Source of the DNA: JAZOTM01 sp045657625
GTDB lineage: Bacteria; Bacillota; Clostridia; Lachnospirales; Lachnospiraceae
Assembly: GCA_045657625.1 (NCBI GenBank)
Contig: JAZOTM010000032.1
Coordinates: forward strand, 1-39,977
Direction of reading: 5' to 3'
Length of the DNA stretch: 39,977 nucleotides
Shown: piece after piece, positions 17,179 through 26,211 of the stretch
Position numbering within the stretch: position 1 is the stretch's first letter
How the letters are laid out: each line of letters begins with the position of its first letter
Notes under the pieces: model-generated
Databases searched by the model: none
What the model saw: only the letters and a program-made list of their open reading frames with translations
Told to the model about the DNA's origin: nothing
Made by a program: the position numbers and the translations under genes

Positions 17179-17242
17179 GATAACCTCCTGATCCATACAT
17201 CAAACGTTACTTCCTAAATTGGTACGTTCTCGCACCCTACAA

Positions 17243-17254
17243 ATAAGATCTTAT
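17243..17254. promoter_or_regulatory. Palindromic candidate operator between PTS and AraC genes
   Basis: ATAAGATCTTAT is a perfect 12-bp palindrome in the 170-bp divergent region. It lies upstream of both genes. AraC proteins usually bind direct half-sites, so a different regulator is also possible. Confidence 0.35.
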
Positions 17255-17313
17255 CTATACCCCTATTCTACAAGATTTTTCCAAAAGTCCTATATCATAT
17301 TCCATCCAATCCA

Positions 17314-17342
17314 TTGACCATTTCCACACAAAACATTATACT
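17314..17342 (+). promoter_or_regulatory. Candidate promoter of the second AraC gene
   Basis: TTGACC (17314-17319) and TATACT (17337-17342) are 17 bp apart, a good sigma-A match. The -10 box ends 6 bp before the annotated ATG, so transcription would begin at or next to the start codon. Confidence 0.5.
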
Positions 17343-17348
17343 TCCTTT

Positions 17349-18383
17349 ATGAATACCAATACCTTAAATTATCATTTAAAAACATTAACAGATAGCGAAA
17401 AACGATATAAATCCGGTGAAAAATACCAGGGATGGACAAATATGCCCACAAAAGTCATTAACGGAATCCCCTATCACTTAATTGGAGATACCAAAGACCA
17501 TCCCCTTTATTCCAATACCCCCTACGAGGCAGCATCACAATTGGAATCCCTTGGACTCCGACAATCCATTTCCATTAAAAAGACTTCTCGTTTTAACCCG
17601 GTACCGGAACATATCCATTCCTATATCGAAATGAACTTTGTATATTCCGGTACTTGTCCTCAAACCGTAGACGGAAAAGAATTTTTGTTGCAAAAGGGAC
17701 AAGTTCTCTTAATTGACACAGAATGTCCTCATTCCATCGGATACTTGAAAGAAGATGATATTCTACTTTCCTTGATTATTCCAAAGGGATACTTACAAAC
17801 CCACTTCTTCTCTCAGTTATCCGGAGATAATTTTTTAACCCGCTTTTTTATACAGGCATTAAACCAGCAAACCAATCATGATCATTACCTCCTATTTCAT
17901 TCCGAGGGAAATCATCGCATTGAGTTGTTTTTTCAGGAGCTATGCTGTGAATACCTTGATCCATCCATCAATGCCAATGACATGATTCTGCATCTTTTTT
18001 ACTTAATTCTAGCAGAACTCATCAACGTATACGAAAGCGATTTAGTAACCCATCAAAATAATGGATCCTCCTCCTTGGTGATTTCCATTCTGCATTACGT
18101 ACAACACCATTTTCAAACCTGCACCCAACAGGAAGTGGCTGACTTTTTCCATATTTCCCCCAACTACGTCACCACCCTGTTAAAAAAGGACATCGGCATG
18201 TCTTACATTCAACTGGTCCAGACCTACCGATTGGATTATAGCGCCCAATTATTAACTTCTTCTCCCTACTCCATTACGGAAGTTGCAGCAAAATCCGGCT
18301 ATGAAAACGTCACCTTCTTTTATCGCAAGTTCCGGGAACGGTTTCATTGTTCTCCGCAGGAGTATCGGGATGGGCAGCGCTGA
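17349..18383 (+). CDS. AraC family transcriptional regulator (PTS/GH106-like locus)
   Basis: A 344-residue regulator with an N-terminal cupin-like sensing domain (VPEHIHSYIEMNFVYSG, about residues 85-105, including the conserved His pattern) and a C-terminal AraC helix-turn-helix pair; the second half reads ITEVAAKSGYENVTFFYRKF. It is divergent from the PTS operon and so probably controls it. The start is not firm: no good ribosome site precedes the ATG at 17349, and a good promoter abuts it. Either the mRNA is nearly leaderless or an internal ATG at 17442, preceded by GGGATGG, is used. The N-terminal length fits related regulators, which favours the longer form. Confidence 0.9.
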   Translation: MNTNTLNYHLKTLTDSEKRYKSGEKYQGWTNMPTKVINGIPYHLIGDTKDHPLYSNTPYEAASQLESLGLRQSISIKKTSRFNPVPEHIHSYIEMNFVYSGTCPQTVDGKEFLLQKGQVLLIDTECPHSIGYLKEDDILLSLIIPKGYLQTHFFSQLSGDNFLTRFFIQALNQQTNHDHYLLFHSEGNHRIELFFQELCCEYLDPSINANDMILHLFYLILAELINVYESDLVTHQNNGSSSLVISILHYVQHHFQTCTQQEVADFFHISPNYVTTLLKKDIGMSYIQLVQTYRLDYSAQLLTSSPYSITEVAAKSGYENVTFFYRKFRERFHCSPQEYRDGQR

Positions 18384-18389
18384 GCCACA

Positions 18390-18423
18390 AAAAAGCGTAT
18401 CTGACCAATCAGATACGCTTTCT
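18390..18423. terminator. Bidirectional intrinsic terminator
   Basis: A perfect 13-bp stem (18392-18404 with 18409-18421) has a CCAA loop. The T run is strong on the minus strand, for the trkAH operon, and short on the plus strand, for the AraC gene. Confidence 0.88.
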
Positions 18424-18446
18424 CACTTTTACTCTAATATGTTTTC

Positions 18447-19910
18447 TTATACTCTTTTCTTGTATTTCACAAGAATCTCTTTCCACGCTTCCGGTGTAAA
18501 TAAAATCAAAAGTGGGAACAACTCCAGTCTTCCCGCCAGCATATCAAAAATCAATACCAGCTTTGAAAAATTAGAGAAGAATCCAAAGTTCTGGGTGGGG
18601 CCTACCAATTCAAGACCCGGTCCAATATTATTAATAGTTGCTGCTACTGCCGTAAAGGTTGTGGCAAAGTCCTTGTTTTCAAAGGAGATTGCTAAAACGG
18701 AAATACAGAACAATACAATAAACGTTCCAAAATATACATTGGTAGAACGTAATACATCGTGTTCCAATGGCTTGCCATCCATATTGATTTTTTCAATACT
18801 CTTTGGATGAATGTAGGATTTGATTTCCTTGATAAATGTCTTGAACATAATTACAAAACGAGAAACCTTGATACCACCACCGGTACTGCCGGCACAGGCC
18901 CCTACAAACATCAAAATAACAAGCACGGTTTTACAAGTTGCAGACCACTGATCAAAGTCCACCGTAGAATAACCCGTGGTAGTCATGACTGAAGCCACTT
19001 GGAACAGAGCATGTCTCAAAGCTGTTAAAACACTGCCAAATGACTGATAAGTCTGCCATACAATCACTGCTGTTGCGGAGGCAATGATAGCAAAATAGGT
19101 TCTGACTTCTTCCATGGTCAAAATCTTTTTAAATTTCCGGAACAAAATAAAATAATAAGCATTGAAGTTTACACCAAACAAAATCATAAAAATCGTGATG
19201 ACCCACTGCTGATAAGCGGTGTAACTCATAATACTATCATTTTTTATTCCAAATCCACCGGTTCCGGCTGTACCAAAACTCAGGGTAATCGCATCAAAAA
19301 CAGGCATATTTCCAAGCAACAATAGTACAATTTCAATCACCGTAAGAGCAATATAAATCTCATACAAAATTTTTGCTGTTTGTTTTGCCTTTGGCACTAA
19401 CTTTCCAACAGAAGGCCCCGGGCTTTCTGCCTTCATCAAATTGATATTGCTGCCACCACTCATAGGCACAACCGCAAGTAAGAATACCAAAACACCCATA
19501 CCACCAATCCAATGAGTGAAGCTTCGCCAAAACAAGGAAGTGTAGCTTAACGCTTCTACATCACTTAAAACGGAAGCTCCTGTCGTAGTCAAACCGGATA
19601 CGGTTTCAAACAAGGCATCCACCGGATTCGTAATTTCTCCTGTCAAAATGAAAGGAATGCAACCAACCACGCCCAAAGCAATCCAGCTAAGGGCCGTTAC
19701 GATACAACCTTCCTTTAATCCAAAAATATAATCTGCCGGTTTTCTGCGACACATAAGTGCTCCGAGCAAAAAGGAACCTACGGACACATACACATACCAA
19801 ATTCCTTCCTGTTCCCCATACAACAACGAAACCACAACCGGTAATAATAAGAGCCCGGCATTTAATTTTAAAACATTTCCTAATATATAACGAATAACCG
19901 AATTATTCAT
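18447..19910 (-). CDS. trkH: TrkH family potassium uptake channel subunit
   Basis: Membrane channel subunit of the Trk/Ktr potassium uptake system, 487 residues. All four pore loops are recognisable: TTTGASVL, GTAGTGGFGIK, TTTGYSTVD and INNIGPGLE, each with the selectivity-filter Gly in place. Around ten membrane helices surround them. GAGAGG precedes the ATG, and the gene starts 13 bp after trkA ends, so the two form an operon whose products work together: TrkA gates the TrkH channel. The transcript ends at the hairpin near 18400. Confidence 0.95.
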   Translation of the reverse strand: MNNSVIRYILGNVLKLNAGLLLLPVVVSLLYGEQEGIWYVYVSVGSFLLGALMCRRKPADYIFGLKEGCIVTALSWIALGVVGCIPFILTGEITNPVDALFETVSGLTTTGASVLSDVEALSYTSLFWRSFTHWIGGMGVLVFLLAVVPMSGGSNINLMKAESPGPSVGKLVPKAKQTAKILYEIYIALTVIEIVLLLLGNMPVFDAITLSFGTAGTGGFGIKNDSIMSYTAYQQWVITIFMILFGVNFNAYYFILFRKFKKILTMEEVRTYFAIIASATAVIVWQTYQSFGSVLTALRHALFQVASVMTTTGYSTVDFDQWSATCKTVLVILMFVGACAGSTGGGIKVSRFVIMFKTFIKEIKSYIHPKSIEKINMDGKPLEHDVLRSTNVYFGTFIVLFCISVLAISFENKDFATTFTAVAATINNIGPGLELVGPTQNFGFFSNFSKLVLIFDMLAGRLELFPLLILFTPEAWKEILVKYKKRV

Positions 19911-19923
19911 AATGTCCTCTCGA

Positions 19924-21330
19924 CTATAACAAGATATCTTTTATGTCATGTAATCCTGTATGGGTAGTAACAATCATCACGGTATCCCCCATCTGAATGC
20001 TATCTTTACCACTTGGGATAATAATCTTTCCTTTTCGATTAATGAATGAAATCAATAACCCTTTTTTCAAATTCAAATCCATCAACGGCACATCCGTAAT
20101 GGTACATTTATTTTCCGCACGGAATTCAATACTTTCCACCTGACCATCATACATGTGATACAAGGTTTCAATATTGCTGCTGTCCATAGAATTTTTCTTT
20201 GCACGTACATAGGCAATAATCGCTTCCGCTGTAATGAACTTCGGATAAATAACACTTCCCAAATCCAAACCGGAAATAACATCCTTGAAATTGGTACGAT
20301 TTAATTTTGTAATGATTTTTGCCTTGCTGACTTTTTTCGCATGCAAGGTCAACATAATATTTTCTTCATCAATACCGGTTAACGGTACAAAAGATTCTGC
20401 ATATTGAATGCCTTCTGCTTTCAATAATTCTTCATCGGTACCATCTCCGTTGATGATAATGGCCTTTGGAAGAAGTACACTCAGTTCTTCGCAACGTGCC
20501 TTATCTTTTTCAATAATCTTTACCATGACACCGGATTCCAGCAAGCCTTTTCCTAAATAATAAGCTGCCTTTCCACCACCTACAATCAAGCAATCCTTTA
20601 CTTGACCGGTACGATAACCCATTCGTTTCATGGCTGTCTTAATGACTTTATGGGTACCTACAAAGGAAATAATATCTCCACAATGCAACACAAAATCACC
20701 GGAAGGAATAGTCACTTCCCCATTTCGTTCTACCGTACAAATCAAAAGATTATTTGCAAGCTCCGGATCCTTCATCGCTAATTTTTTACCAAATTCAGAA
20801 ATGGAAACATTATCCAGAGGATGATCTCCCTCTAATTTAATCTTAATCATCTCTGCCATACCATGGGCAAAGCTATTGACTTCCAACGCCATAGGCATTG
20901 CCAAAACGCGCAATGCTTCTCTTGCTGCCTGTAATTCCGGATTAATAATCATCGTAAGACCTAATTTTTCCTGTAAATATCCTACTTCTTTGCTGTATTC
21001 CGGATTGCGTACACGGGCAATGGCTGCACAGTTACCAACCTGTTTTGCCACGGTACAGCAAAGCAAGTTCAATTCATCAGAACCTGTTACCGCAATAATC
21101 AAATCCGCCTCTTCAATACCGGCTTCCATCTGAATACTGTAGCTGGCACCATTTCCAACGATGCCCATAATATCAAAAAAATTGGTAACCTCTGTCACAC
21201 GTTCCGCCAAAGTATCCACAACTGTCACGTCATGGCCTTCCTTTACCAACTGTTCTGTCAAGTAACGGCCTACTTTTCCACAGCCTACCAATATAATATT
21301 TAATCCCTTTGGTTTTCTTTCAAATGCCAT
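19924..21330 (-). CDS. trkA: Trk system potassium transport regulator TrkA
   Basis: Cytoplasmic nucleotide-binding ring subunit that gates TrkH. The 468-residue protein is a tandem of two RCK units. The first has the Rossmann motif LVGCGKVGRYL with a VVD acid after the second strand; the second has LIVGGGKAAYYLGKGL with an IIEKD acid. Each is followed by a TrkA_C-type domain (about residues 145-225 and 385-468). I start at the ATG at 21330 because GGAGG lies 8 nt upstream; the frame extends five codons further without a better site. Full TrkA length, not the short KtrA form. trkH follows at once. Confidence 0.95.
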   Translation of the reverse strand: MAFERKPKGLNIILVGCGKVGRYLTEQLVKEGHDVTVVDTLAERVTEVTNFFDIMGIVGNGASYSIQMEAGIEEADLIIAVTGSDELNLLCCTVAKQVGNCAAIARVRNPEYSKEVGYLQEKLGLTMIINPELQAAREALRVLAMPMALEVNSFAHGMAEMIKIKLEGDHPLDNVSISEFGKKLAMKDPELANNLLICTVERNGEVTIPSGDFVLHCGDIISFVGTHKVIKTAMKRMGYRTGQVKDCLIVGGGKAAYYLGKGLLESGVMVKIIEKDKARCEELSVLLPKAIIINGDGTDEELLKAEGIQYAESFVPLTGIDEENIMLTLHAKKVSKAKIITKLNRTNFKDVISGLDLGSVIYPKFITAEAIIAYVRAKKNSMDSSNIETLYHMYDGQVESIEFRAENKCTITDVPLMDLNLKKGLLISFINRKGKIIIPSGKDSIQMGDTVMIVTTHTGLHDIKDILL

Positions 21331-21407
21331 ATTAACATCCTCCAAACCAATATATATTACTACTTTTCATTTCAAAATGCATCTTCCATTTTTCATTAAA
21401 GAACTTT

Positions 21408-23774
21408 TTATTCCGCCCAAAATTTGTGAACTTTATCTGAAAAAGTGTTTAAATCGCAGATTTCGTAGTGTTTCCATTCTCGCGGAAATGTTTGTAAATT
21501 CTTATTTTGTAAAAATCTCTCATCCAAAAGAAGCACGATTCCGCGATCCTCTGTGGTACGAATCACCCTTCCGGCTGCCTGCTGCACCTTGTTCATACCG
21601 GGATAACGATAGGCATAGTCAAATCCCTGTCCGTTTCTTTCGTCAAAAAAAGTCTTAACCAAATCTCTTTCCGGTGAAATCTGTGGAATTCCGGTACCTA
21701 CCACAATGGCGCCAATCAAGGAATCCCCCGTGAGATCTATGCCTTCTCCGAAAATACCGCCCATGACACAAAATGCCACAAGACTTTTGGCCCGTTTTTT
21801 TTCAAATTCCCGGAGAAAATCCTCTCGTTCCGATTCTTCCATTCCCGTCCTTTGAATCAACAGCTCCGTATCCTGTCCAGCCAGGAAAATAAAGGCATTT
21901 CGTACGTCTTCCATCATTTGATAAGATGGGAAAAACACCATATAATTTCCTTTTTTCGCACTCACAATTTCCTTTATATATCGGGCAATTGTCTCAAATA
22001 GTTGAGATGTACGCTTTCCATACAGCGTCGTCACGTCATTTCCAATCAAAAGCAACCGCTGCTCTTCTGTAAAAACACTGTCAGCATAGATCTTGTAATC
22101 ATCCTTCTTTTTGCTTAATAAAGAAGAATAATATTGAATAGGAAGCAAAGTCCCGGAGAAATAAATGGTGCTTCTTGCCTTATCCAAGATTTCCTGCAAG
22201 TTCTCCGATGGATCTATGCAAAACAGTTTCACAAAAAACCTGCCCTCTGCATCGATTTGCGTATAAATGCGATACCCTTTTCCCACCATATCATAAATCA
22301 AATTGAAATGTCGTACCTTAAAATATAAATCCAAAAACGTTTTCTTTTCTTGAAATTCAATTCGTTTTGCTAAAAACTGCTGCATTTTTTCCTGTAGATT
22401 TTGCAAATCCCCAGCCAAATTAGAAACGGAATCCAAAGTCTCCAATTCTCCGGAGCTTCCCTTTTTTAACCGCAACATTTCTTTATTACATCTGGTCAAT
22501 GCACGCGTAACGCTTTTGCTCACATTCCCCATAATTCGTTTTACTACCAGGAAATCTTCCTTATAAATTTCTGCGCTAAACATTTCTCTGGCACGTTCCA
22601 CCATATTATGGGCTTCATCCACCAAAAAAACATGATTTTTCTTGGACTGATGGGCAAAAAACCGTTGCAACTGCACATTGGGATCAAAGGCATAATTATA
22701 ATCACAGACAATATGATCCACCCACAGGGAGGCATCCAAACACATTTCAAAGGGACAAACCTTATGCTTTTTTGCATATTCTGTAATTTCCTGTCTTCCC
22801 AGAATATCCTTCTCTTGAAGCAGTTCAAACACCGCATCATTTACCCGGTCAAAATGCCCTTTGGCATATTCGCAATGCTCCGGATTGCATTCCATTTCCT
22901 CACAAAAACAAAGTTTTTCTTTGGCAGTAATCTGTATCAATTTTCCATGGTAACCCTTACTTTGCAGCAATGCCACCGTATCGATTGCCACTTTCGCTGT
23001 AATGGTTTTCGCTGTCAAATAAAAAATACGATCTGTGTATTCCTGTCCCATGGCCTGTATTGCCGGATACATAGTGGAAATCGTTTTTCCGACACCCGTA
23101 GGTGCCTGCAAAAATAAATTCTTTTCTCGTTTGATAGACAAATACACATTTCGGACCAACTTATCCTGACCTTCTCGATAAGGAAAAGGAAATTCCAAGG
23201 TTTGAATGGAGGCTTGACGTTCTTTCACCCAGTCAATTCGGAAATTCATCCATTTCTCATATTCCTCCAAAACTCCTTGTATCCAGAGGGTAAGTTCCTC
23301 CATGGAATACGTTTCTCGAAACTGTTGAATATCCATATCCGGAATATAGCAATAGGTCATTTGCACCTGTACTTGTGAAAGTCCTTCCTGCAGGGCATAC
23401 ATATAGGCATAACACTTCGCCTGTGCCACATGAACCGGCACAGGCTTTTTGATTTTTCGGTAAACACCTTTTATTTCATCAATGCATACATCCTGATTCT
23501 CCTCTGCTAAAATACCATCTGCTCTTCCCTCCAAAAGCAAATCGTACTTTTCAAAGGAAAACAATTCCCTTAGAGTAACTTCCGGTGTGTAATACGGCCC
23601 TTGGGCACTTTGAATCTCTCTATGTATACGAGACCCTTCCTGCATGGCATCTGTGTCTGAAACGCCACCATATCGATTGTCTATATCTCCGCTTCGCAAC
23701 ACAAACTCCACCAAGTCTCTGACGGAGGTGCGAAGTTGTAGTTTCTCTCCATGTTCCAATGTTTCTTTTCCCAA
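21408..23774 (-). CDS. XPD/DinG-like ATP-dependent DNA helicase with nuclease-like N-terminus
   Basis: A 788-residue superfamily 2 helicase, probably in DNA repair. Residues 60-135 look like a PD-(D/E)XK nuclease domain of the Cas4/RecB kind: EGRADGI (Asp86), DEIKG (Asp99/Glu100/Lys102) and a downstream Gln118/Tyr. The helicase part has Walker A APTGVGKT (224-231), a Cys cluster (C289, C291, C296, C301, C340, C345) in the position of the 4Fe-4S cluster of XPD, DEAH (386-389) and a C-terminal motif VI QAAGRVIRT. The start is uncertain: an upstream stop limits the frame to a TTG at 23774 or one five codons later, and the AGAGGA site touches the first. The gene stands alone. Exact repair role unknown. 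Confidence 0.88.
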   Translation of the reverse strand: MGKETLEHGEKLQLRTSVRDLVEFVLRSGDIDNRYGGVSDTDAMQEGSRIHREIQSAQGPYYTPEVTLRELFSFEKYDLLLEGRADGILAEENQDVCIDEIKGVYRKIKKPVPVHVAQAKCYAYMYALQEGLSQVQVQMTYCYIPDMDIQQFRETYSMEELTLWIQGVLEEYEKWMNFRIDWVKERQASIQTLEFPFPYREGQDKLVRNVYLSIKREKNLFLQAPTGVGKTISTMYPAIQAMGQEYTDRIFYLTAKTITAKVAIDTVALLQSKGYHGKLIQITAKEKLCFCEEMECNPEHCEYAKGHFDRVNDAVFELLQEKDILGRQEITEYAKKHKVCPFEMCLDASLWVDHIVCDYNYAFDPNVQLQRFFAHQSKKNHVFLVDEAHNMVERAREMFSAEIYKEDFLVVKRIMGNVSKSVTRALTRCNKEMLRLKKGSSGELETLDSVSNLAGDLQNLQEKMQQFLAKRIEFQEKKTFLDLYFKVRHFNLIYDMVGKGYRIYTQIDAEGRFFVKLFCIDPSENLQEILDKARSTIYFSGTLLPIQYYSSLLSKKKDDYKIYADSVFTEEQRLLLIGNDVTTLYGKRTSQLFETIARYIKEIVSAKKGNYMVFFPSYQMMEDVRNAFIFLAGQDTELLIQRTGMEESEREDFLREFEKKRAKSLVAFCVMGGIFGEGIDLTGDSLIGAIVVGTGIPQISPERDLVKTFFDERNGQGFDYAYRYPGMNKVQQAAGRVIRTTEDRGIVLLLDERFLQNKNLQTFPREWKHYEICDLNTFSDKVHKFWAE

Positions 23775-23794
23775 TCCTCTTCTTTCTTCTGTCT

Positions 23795-23800
23795 ATTATA
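23795..23800 (-). promoter_or_regulatory. Candidate -10 box of the helicase gene
   Basis: TATAAT on the minus strand lies about 21 bp before the TTG at 23774, which would give a leader of about 14 nt. The -35 region (near 23818-23824) is a poor match. Confidence 0.35.
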
Positions 23801-23857
23801 ACCTCTGTTTTTCAATTCGTAACATATTTTCCAATTTCTTACCCTATCCATTTTAAA

Positions 23858-23903
23858 AGAAAAAAAAACGAGCAGAATAATCGATCAACGAAAATCCTAC
23901 CCG
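23858..23903 (-). terminator. Intrinsic terminator of the HPr-like gene
   Basis: On the minus strand CGGGTAGGAT (23894-23903) pairs, with several G-U pairs, with ATTCTGCTCG (23869-23878), followed by a run of eight or more T. Confidence 0.75.
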
Positions 23904-23939
23904 CTTTGAGCTATGGAATATAAACTTATATAATTTAAA

Positions 23940-24167
23940 TTAGGCAACGCACAAACGACTTAAAACTGATTCGAACTGGTTATTCGTAGCGCCATACTTT
24001 ACAGTCAACTCTCTCTTAAAACCAAGTCCTAAAACACCAAGAAGGGATTTTGCATCAATGAAGAAACGTCCGCTGACGATATCAATATCAAAATCACATT
24101 TTCCTGCTGCATTTACGAATGCCTGCACATCTTCTGTATCTTTAAAAATAATCTTCTTTTCAAACAT
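23940..24167 (-). CDS. HPr-like protein lacking the phosphorylation motif
   Basis: A 75-residue protein with the HPr fold signature in its second half: FFIDAKSLLGVLGLGF matches the region around the regulatory Ser of HPr (here the Ser of AKSLLG). The first half lacks the GLHARPA segment that carries the phosphorylated His in true HPr; there is no His at all in the chain. It therefore cannot pass phosphate in the PTS in the normal way. Such truncated-motif HPr relatives occur widely in Clostridia and their role is unknown; a sensory or binding role for the Ser site is possible. GAGGTG lies 6 nt before the ATG at 24167. Single gene with its own promoter and terminator. Confidence 0.8.
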   Translation of the reverse strand: MFEKKIIFKDTEDVQAFVNAAGKCDFDIDIVSGRFFIDAKSLLGVLGLGFKRELTVKYGATNNQFESVLSRLCVA

Positions 24168-24486
24168 AAAAAACACCTCACATCAAAAAAACAATATAAC
24201 CAATTGAGATGTTGGCATTATTTCATAATTTTTCACCTTTGTCAATTTCAATATGGAATCGATTACATAATAAATTTTTGTTAAAAATTTTATAATTTTT
24301 TAATAATTAGATGCTTCTCACATAGATTTACTCTTAACTTGATACTTTTTTATCAAAAATAACAATCATTTTTTACAGTTTCTTTTCGTTTTCTTTTCAA
24401 TTCTTGTGCACCTTCCACGAAATCCGTCAAAAATCACTCTTTTTTCCCCTTTTGTTTTGAGATAATTTCCGCGCATTTTAGACTTT
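24168..24486. other. AT-rich intergenic region
   Basis: About 320 bp without an ORF. The left part holds the leader and promoter of the HPr-like gene. The rest (24250-24486) is AT-rich with no clear hairpin, so I see no strong terminator after the ABC transporter pair and nothing resembling a structured RNA. Confidence 0.6.
24217..24245 (-). promoter_or_regulatory. Promoter of the HPr-like gene
   Basis: On the minus strand a perfect TTGACA (24240-24245) is 17 bp from AATAAT (24217-24222), about 50 bp before the start codon. Confidence 0.6.
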
Positions 24487-26211
24487 TTAACGTGCAAATT
24501 GGCTTTTATATAAAGTCGCATAAAATCCATTTTGCGCCAATAGTTCTTTGTGATTTCCTTTTTCTATAATTTTTCCATCCTTCATTACTAGAATCACATC
24601 TGCGCTTTGAATGGTTGATAGGCGATGGGCCACCACAAAACTGGTACGACCTTCCATCATTTTCTGGAATGCCTGCTGGATTCTTTGTTCTGTACGAATA
24701 TCAATATTGGAAGTTGCTTCGTCTAAAATCAGCATCGGTGGCAAAAGTAACATCACACGGGCAATGCACAAAAGCTGTCTTTGTCCTTGAGACAAGATTC
24801 CGCCTTCTTCTCCCAAGACTGTATCGTAGCCCTGAGGCAAACGTTTAATAAATCCATGGGCATGGGCCGCCTTTGCCGCTTCTATAATTTCTTCTCTGGT
24901 GGCCTCCGGTTTTCCAAAGGCAATATTTTCTGCCACCGTCCCATGTTGCAGCCAAGTTTCCTGCAACACCATTCCAAATCCACTACGCAAGGCTTTTCTG
25001 GTCATGGTCTTTGCATCTATTCCACTGATTTCAATACTGCCTTCCTGCACATCATAGAAGCGCATCAGTAAATTAATGAACGTCGTTTTTCCACAACCCG
25101 TAGGTCCTACAATGGCAATGCGTTGTCCCTTCTTTACAGACAAATTAAAATCTCGAATCAATTCCTGTTCCGGTACATAAGAGAAATCAATATGTTTAAT
25201 TTCTACCGTTCCATCATAAGTTACATTCTGTACCAAACCATCCTCCGAAGGCTGTTCCTCCGCATCGATTAATTCAAAAACTCTTCCGGCACAAGCAATG
25301 GAATTTTGCAATTCTGTCACCACCCCGGAAATCTCATTGAAGGGTTTTGTATATTGATTTGCATAGGATAAAAATGCTGTTAACATGCCGGCTGTCATAC
25401 CGCCACCAATCACCAGCATCGATCCAAACACACCCACTCCGGCATATACCAGATTATTCACAAATCGCGTGGAAGGGTTTGTCAACGAAGAAAGAAAAAT
25501 GGCTTTTCTGGAATAGTTGGTCAACTCCTCATTTTTCTTTTTAAATTCCTGTTCTACAAAGTCCTCCCCTTGGAACGCCTTTACTACACGAATGTTTTCC
25601 ACCATTTCATTCAAAAAAGCAGTCTGTTCTCCACGAGATGCTGTTTGTTTGCGAAACATTTCATAAGAATGGGTCGCAATAAACTTTGCCACAAACAAGG
25701 ATAATGGCGTCAATACCACGACTACAAGGGCAATGTTCACACTTGTGGAAAACATAAAAAACAAAGTTCCAACAATGGTAAGCACACCGGTAAACAGCTG
25801 TGTAAAGCCCATTAACAGACCATCTGCAAACTGATCAATATCCGCAATCACACGGCTTACCAAATCTCCATGGGCATGCGCATCCACATATTTAATTGGT
25901 ACACGATGCAATTTTTCAAAGGCATCATTTCGTACATCTCGCATAACCTGATAAGTGATTTTATTGTTGCAAACATTCTGCAACCATTGGGCAAACGCGG
26001 TAATTGCTATTATCCCTATCATTTTCTGAATAATCGTAAAAATACCGGCAAAATCCACTTGCCCTTTTCCTACAATTAAATCCACTGCGTTTCCCGTTAA
26101 AATCGGCAGATACAGTGTTCCAAACACCGTTACCCCAGCAAATAATATAGACAGCACAATCAAATAACTATAAGCTTTACTATAATGTAACACGCGTCTT
26201 AATGTCTTCAT
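24487..26211 (-). CDS. ABC exporter subunit with canonical ATPase site
   Basis: A 574-residue half-transporter: six membrane helices (about residues 15-310), then a nucleotide-binding domain with Walker A GPTGCGKTT, Q-loop VLQETW, signature LSQGQ, Walker B ILDEATS with the catalytic Glu, and the H-loop His in VAHRLSTI. All ATPase residues are present. Its ATG overlaps the stop of the preceding ABC gene by 4 bp (ATGA), so the pair is cotranslated and probably forms a heterodimer, as in BmrCD or TM287/288-type multidrug exporters. The substrate is unknown; drugs or lipids are typical of the group. Confidence 0.93.
   Translation of the reverse strand: MKTLRRVLHYSKAYSYLIVLSILFAGVTVFGTLYLPILTGNAVDLIVGKGQVDFAGIFTIIQKMIGIIAITAFAQWLQNVCNNKITYQVMRDVRNDAFEKLHRVPIKYVDAHAHGDLVSRVIADIDQFADGLLMGFTQLFTGVLTIVGTLFFMFSTSVNIALVVVVLTPLSLFVAKFIATHSYEMFRKQTASRGEQTAFLNEMVENIRVVKAFQGEDFVEQEFKKKNEELTNYSRKAIFLSSLTNPSTRFVNNLVYAGVGVFGSMLVIGGGMTAGMLTAFLSYANQYTKPFNEISGVVTELQNSIACAGRVFELIDAEEQPSEDGLVQNVTYDGTVEIKHIDFSYVPEQELIRDFNLSVKKGQRIAIVGPTGCGKTTFINLLMRFYDVQEGSIEISGIDAKTMTRKALRSGFGMVLQETWLQHGTVAENIAFGKPEATREEIIEAAKAAHAHGFIKRLPQGYDTVLGEEGGILSQGQRQLLCIARVMLLLPPMLILDEATSNIDIRTEQRIQQAFQKMMEGRTSFVVAHRLSTIQSADVILVMKDGKIIEKGNHKELLAQNGFYATLYKSQFAR

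Noticed and set aside
15769..24167. Functional link between the PTS permease and the HPr-like protein
   Set aside because: They are 7 kb apart in separate transcripts, and the HPr-like protein lacks the phospho-His.
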